Assembly: GCA_000467715.1 (NCBI GenBank)
Contig: AJFK01000482.1
Location: forward strand, 1-23,740
DNA length: 23,740 nt
Source of the DNA: Hysterium pulicare CBS 123377
Lineage: Eukaryota > Ascomycota > Dothideomycetes > Hysteriales > Hysteriaceae
Direction: 5' to 3'
Shown: piece after piece, positions 20,783-23,740 of the stretch
Layout of the letters: the number at the start of each line of letters is the position of its first letter
How positions within the stretch are numbered: position 1 is the stretch's first letter
Translations under genes and position numbers: made by a program
Notes under the pieces: generated by a model
Database searches by the model: none
Seen by the model: only the letters and a program-made list of their open reading frames with translations
Told to the model about the DNA's origin: nothing

Positions 20783-21244
20783 TCAACGGTTGAAGTGCAC
20801 ATCCACCTGATAGGCCTGTCGAGTATCACGAACCTCCTTCATCGTTCCTCGATCGACAAATCGTTGCGCGGTAGCGATTGAGAGCCGACGATGTCCCTCA
20901 ACGAAAGTACAGCCGTTCGGACCTGCGGTGGCTTCGTATTCGACCAATCCAGCGACTGGAATCTCCTCGCCCACCCGATAGGTACGTGCAGTGACAGAAC
21001 GATGGTTGGAGTGCTGAAACGTTAGGTCGCCTTGGATTATGAGGTGCGTGTTTACGCTGTGGTGGCTGTGGGTATTGAGGCGGCCGCCGCTGGGACTGTT
21101 AGCTAGATTCAGTGGTGGGATGAGGTTGTGGACTACTTACGGGCCAAGCGTGTTGGTATTGACGAATGTGTAACCTTTGTTCTGTAGGTATTGTTCGGCT
21201 TGGGTGAGGGTCCGATCATATTTGAACGTAGGCCCGGAAGACAT
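20783..21244 (-). CDS. Small single-domain cupin protein
   Basis: Two minus-strand exons, 21244-21141 and 21095-20783, joined by a 45-base intron (GTAAGT...GCTAAC..AG), code for 138 residues. Residues 36-61 resemble cupin motif 1: GGRLNTHSHHSVNTHLIIQG, with histidines 44, 46, 47 and 52 as possible metal ligands and Gly57 at the turn. Motif 2 would be VGEEIPVAGLVEYEA (76-90), where the usual His is replaced, followed by NGCTFVEGHR with His103. The length fits one beta-barrel domain with no signal peptide. Such proteins bind metals or act as small isomerases, oxygenases or sugar-binding proteins; which applies here cannot be told. The start is the only ATG that keeps exon 1 in frame. It lies downstream of the DUF155 gene on the same strand, with about 750 bases between. 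Confidence 0.85.
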
Positions 21245-21990
21245 GATGAATTGATTGAAGCAGCTTCTTGATGTAGGTGATGAGGATGATTACAGTGCCG
21301 TTGGCTTGGTTTGAAGCTTTCTCTGCGCTGATGGTTATAGAGAATTTGAAAGCACTGTGATGAGTTGGATAAAGGTATAATCTGCTTTCCTGGAACAACG
21401 ACATGCTATTTATCTCGTCTCTAGAATACGAGTTCTGCAAAGATAAGACAGTTTTAGACATTGTATTGGAGTGACATGAGCAGTTGTGCTAGACAGAGTG
21501 GTTTGTTGAATCTGATGTATTCATCACGGTCTGTGCATGCTGCCTTAAAGAGCGAGGTTCTTTGTGTCTGTGTCTGAATTAGTAGGTAAGACAAGTCGAA
21601 GCTCAGATATTCATGAAGACTGGCTTGTGACATCAAACAAGCTATCGAAGGCTGTCAGTGCAAGAATGCAGACAACGAAACTACCAGGAAACTTTGTCCT
21701 AGTTTGAAACCTTGACCAAAGAAACCAGTAAGTTCTAGTCGCAAGGAATAGCCTGCTGGTCACGAATTTCAGAGGTGCATAATATGTGAAAGAAATAACA
21801 AAAGAACGCTGCGGGAGTCGAGTGATTTGATTGATTCCGAGAAGTTGAGTAGAGGCCGGTTTCTGTTCCCCATGCTTCAAAGTCACGCTGTGCAAAGCAC
21901 GGCGCGACATGTACGATACCTATCCAGACTGGCCTAATTCACAGGCTCTAAACTCTGATAGAGCCTGAGAGGGGTATCTTGAGTAGTACA
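21245..21990. other. Promoter region of the cupin gene and 3' flank of the DUF155 gene
   Basis: This region holds only short open frames, the longest 99 codons on the minus strand (21910-21611). That one is hydrophobic in parts but has no recognisable motif. I do not call a gene here. Confidence 0.4.
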
Positions 21991-23487
21991 TCATGCACTC
22001 TTTCTCTTATTCTGTTTCTCCAGATACTGTCGAAGTAGCGATTCGGTACTCCCAGGATCATCTCTCTCTTGCACATCTTTCCAGTGACGATAGAATTCAA
22101 GGACTACTTCAACAGCGATGAGTGCGATGATAGCCCATTCGAGTCGGAGACCATGCTTCTCGCTCAGTGATTCCCTCAGCACGCTTGCAATTTCTTGCGC
22201 AAATCCAATTTTCTCGTTCAGAACTTTGATACGTACGCCCACGTCCAAGGCACGACCAACTTGATCATAGTACTCTCCGAGGCCCAACTCATGCCTACTG
22301 TCCCAGAAAATATCGGGCAACGAATCGGTAAGTTCGGAATAGAGATTGAGCTGAGCTCGGATACTCAAGAGTTCGCCGGTCTTGCGTAGGATGAAAGATC
22401 TGTTGAAAGGTATATTTGACCCTTTGGCGAGCATCGTAGGAATGGATCTGGTGGAGTGCTGGTAGGAGCTGAGAAGACTCTCTAACACTGCTAGTTTAGT
22501 GGACCTGGCTAGACCCGATGAGAAGGCGATTTTGGCAAGTATGGTATCGACTTCATGGCGCTGATCTGGTTCATGGGCAGAGCCAGATGCCATTTCATTG
22601 GTGGCTCTCATATTCTGAGTTTGGCTACGCACCGTGACCTCGTCCCGACTATCGGCATCGTGTGATTCTGCCTTTGTGCCCAAGATGATCGTGTCTCCAA
22701 TGATCTCGCTGCTCTCTCTTGTGGGATCCTCTAAATACTCCAAGTCTTCAGTCTCCAATAATTCTAGATGTGAGCCTTCTGCGGACGCTGGGAGAATGCG
22801 ATTGATCAAGCTCAAAGCTTCCGATTGTCGCACATTCCAGGTCACAACAGTTCCAGAAGGGAAAATGAAGATGTCTCCTCGCCCTTGAGATTCCTTGGCT
22901 TCCGATGGTTTCTCTGCCGTCTGCACATGTATGACTTGAGGGTACAATCCCGTAGAGTAGGGGTCGAGCTGATATCCTTGAGCTTTGATCAATCGGGAAG
23001 CGGAGGAAATGTTGTATTGCTCGGCCGCGCAGAAAGCTGTTACAGTCTGGTTGTTTCGAATTGTCAATAAACAGACAGCGCCAATATGGACAATGCTGCT
23101 TACCATTGTATCAACTTCCGGATCCACGAATCTCTTGTTCCCCTTGCCTTTGACAAACCCTCCTCTTGACCTCTGAGCTTCTACTGCTACACTGCGGAGA
23201 GAAGAAGTCTTAGCTGCAGTCTTCCTTGCAGCTTTGCGGTTCTGTCTTTGGTCGTCATCTTTTGGGTCTGTCGATGTGAGGAATTCATCCTTTTGTGGTT
23301 GTTCCTGTCTCCTATATGCGACTCGGGAAGATGCAAATGCTCTTGAAGGCAAGTTCTGCCATTTCGACGGTGCCGGTGTTAAATGAAGGCAAGGTATTCG
23401 GGATGAGCTCCGGTAGCGTGTTGCTTGCGCACTTATCGCGCTGCTCCTAATTAAGCATTTTACCACATTGTTTTGGGGAAAAACCAT
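21991..23487 (-). CDS. MRX10: Mitochondrial DUF155 protein of the Mrx10/RMND1 type
   Basis: Members of this family (yeast Mrx10, human RMND1) are inner-membrane proteins linked to mitochondrial translation. The ATG at 23487 opens a 55-residue presequence-like stretch rich in Arg and Ser and almost free of acid residues (RSSAISAQATRYRSSSR). A basic linker follows, then the DUF155 core, from VTAFCAAEQYNISSASRLI and GLYPQVIHVQT through IFPSGTVVTWNVRQSEA to DIFWDSRHELGLGEYYDQV and GLRLEWAIIALIAVEVVLEF. That last piece is a membrane helix at about 431-447, and a charged tail faces the other side. A 57-base segment (23047-23103) with GTAAGC donor and CAG acceptor sits in frame without stops and interrupts the conserved DPEVDT...TVTAFC join, so I treat it as an intron. 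The spliced protein has 479 residues. The cytosolic paralogue Rmd1 lacks the presequence, which favours Mrx10. Confidence 0.92.
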   Translation of the reverse strand: MVFPQNNVVKCLIRSSAISAQATRYRSSSRIPCLHLTPAPSKWQNLPSRAFASSRVAYRRQEQPQKDEFLTSTDPKDDDQRQNRKAARKTAAKTSSLRSVAVEAQRSRGGFVKGKGNKRFVDPEVDTMVSSIVHIGAVCLLTIRNNQTVTAFCAAEQYNISSASRLIKAQGYQLDPYSTGLYPQVIHVQTAEKPSEAKESQGRGDIFIFPSGTVVTWNVRQSEALSLINRILPASAEGSHLELLETEDLEYLEDPTRESSEIIGDTIILGTKAESHDADSRDEVTVRSQTQNMRATNEMASGSAHEPDQRHEVDTILAKIAFSSGLARSTKLAVLESLLSSYQHSTRSIPTMLAKGSNIPFNRSFILRKTGELLSIRAQLNLYSELTDSLPDIFWDSRHELGLGEYYDQVGRALDVGVRIKVLNEKIGFAQEIASVLRESLSEKHGLRLEWAIIALIAVEVVLEFYRHWKDVQERDDPGSTESLLRQYLEKQNKRKSA

Positions 23488-23740
23488 CGCCAAAAGAGAG
23501 ATGCGATGATTCTTTGTGCATTGCGCTCACCGCTGTGAATTGATGGTGGAATAACGGGGCTTTAATACAGAGAGCTGGAGCTTTCTCGTGCACGTTCTTC
23601 CGAGGCTTGACGCAAGAGCTTGGCATCGACATCACAGCTATTCCCGCCCGACGGTACATTCACCATCTTCAATCCAATCCTGCATTTCTAAGCTTCTTGA
23701 AGCGGTTCTTACACACTCCGCAGCTCATGCATCCAGCATG
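23488..23740. other. Upstream region of the DUF155 gene
   Basis: These 253 bases up to the window edge should contain the 5' leader and promoter of the minus-strand gene. No further gene is supported. Confidence 0.4.

Overview
The window looks like nuclear DNA of a filamentous ascomycete (Pezizomycotina; Leotiomycetes is my guess from the feel of the proteins, not proven). Genes are sparse, and most protein genes are split by short introns of 45-65 bases with GT...CTAAC/CTGAC...AG signals. The products are typical fungal housekeeping and regulatory proteins. Long stretches between genes hold little or only decayed coding sequence.

Layout from left to right. (1) The 3' part of an unrecognised disordered protein gene on the + strand (2-778), convergent with (2) a four-exon MON1 gene on the - strand (1077-3297). 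(3) A gene-poor stretch of about 3.9 kb that carries a remarkable tRNA-Leu(UAA) gene on the - strand (4067-4271) and a decayed protein gene (5601-6849). (4) A galactose mutarotase/aldose 1-epimerase (7204-8245) and a Zn2Cys6 transcription factor (9405-10420), both on the - strand. (5) An orphan 250-codon open frame on the + strand (10971-11723), then about 3.9 kb with no convincing gene. (6) A weak cluster of open frames (15634-16331), then a classical protein tyrosine phosphatase (16758-18277, - strand) with a probable GC-AG intron. (7) A short, probably broken + strand coding remnant (19300-19645). (8) A small two-exon cupin protein (20783-21244, - strand) and a mitochondrial DUF155 protein of the Mrx10/RMND1 type (21991-23487, - strand).

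The most unusual object is the tRNA gene. Read straight through it is 205 bases and looks broken. Removing two segments of 56 and 53 bases, each starting GT, carrying a CTAAC branch-point motif 12-13 bases before a terminal AG, and matching the size of the protein-gene introns here, plus one 14-base canonical tRNA intron after position 37, leaves an 82-base tRNA-Leu(UAA). In that product every helix pairs, the anticodon loop is correct, and a T6 Pol III terminator follows. This suggests mRNA-type introns inside a Pol III tRNA gene, separated by a 7-base exon. No established precedent is known to me, so the claim needs RNA evidence.

The protein genes do not form an obvious pathway. MON1 acts in vacuolar and late endosomal fusion, the mutarotase in galactose metabolism, the phosphatase in signalling, and the DUF155 protein in mitochondrial translation and inner-membrane organisation. 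The neighbouring mutarotase and zinc-cluster factor could be functionally related, but nothing in the sequence proves it.
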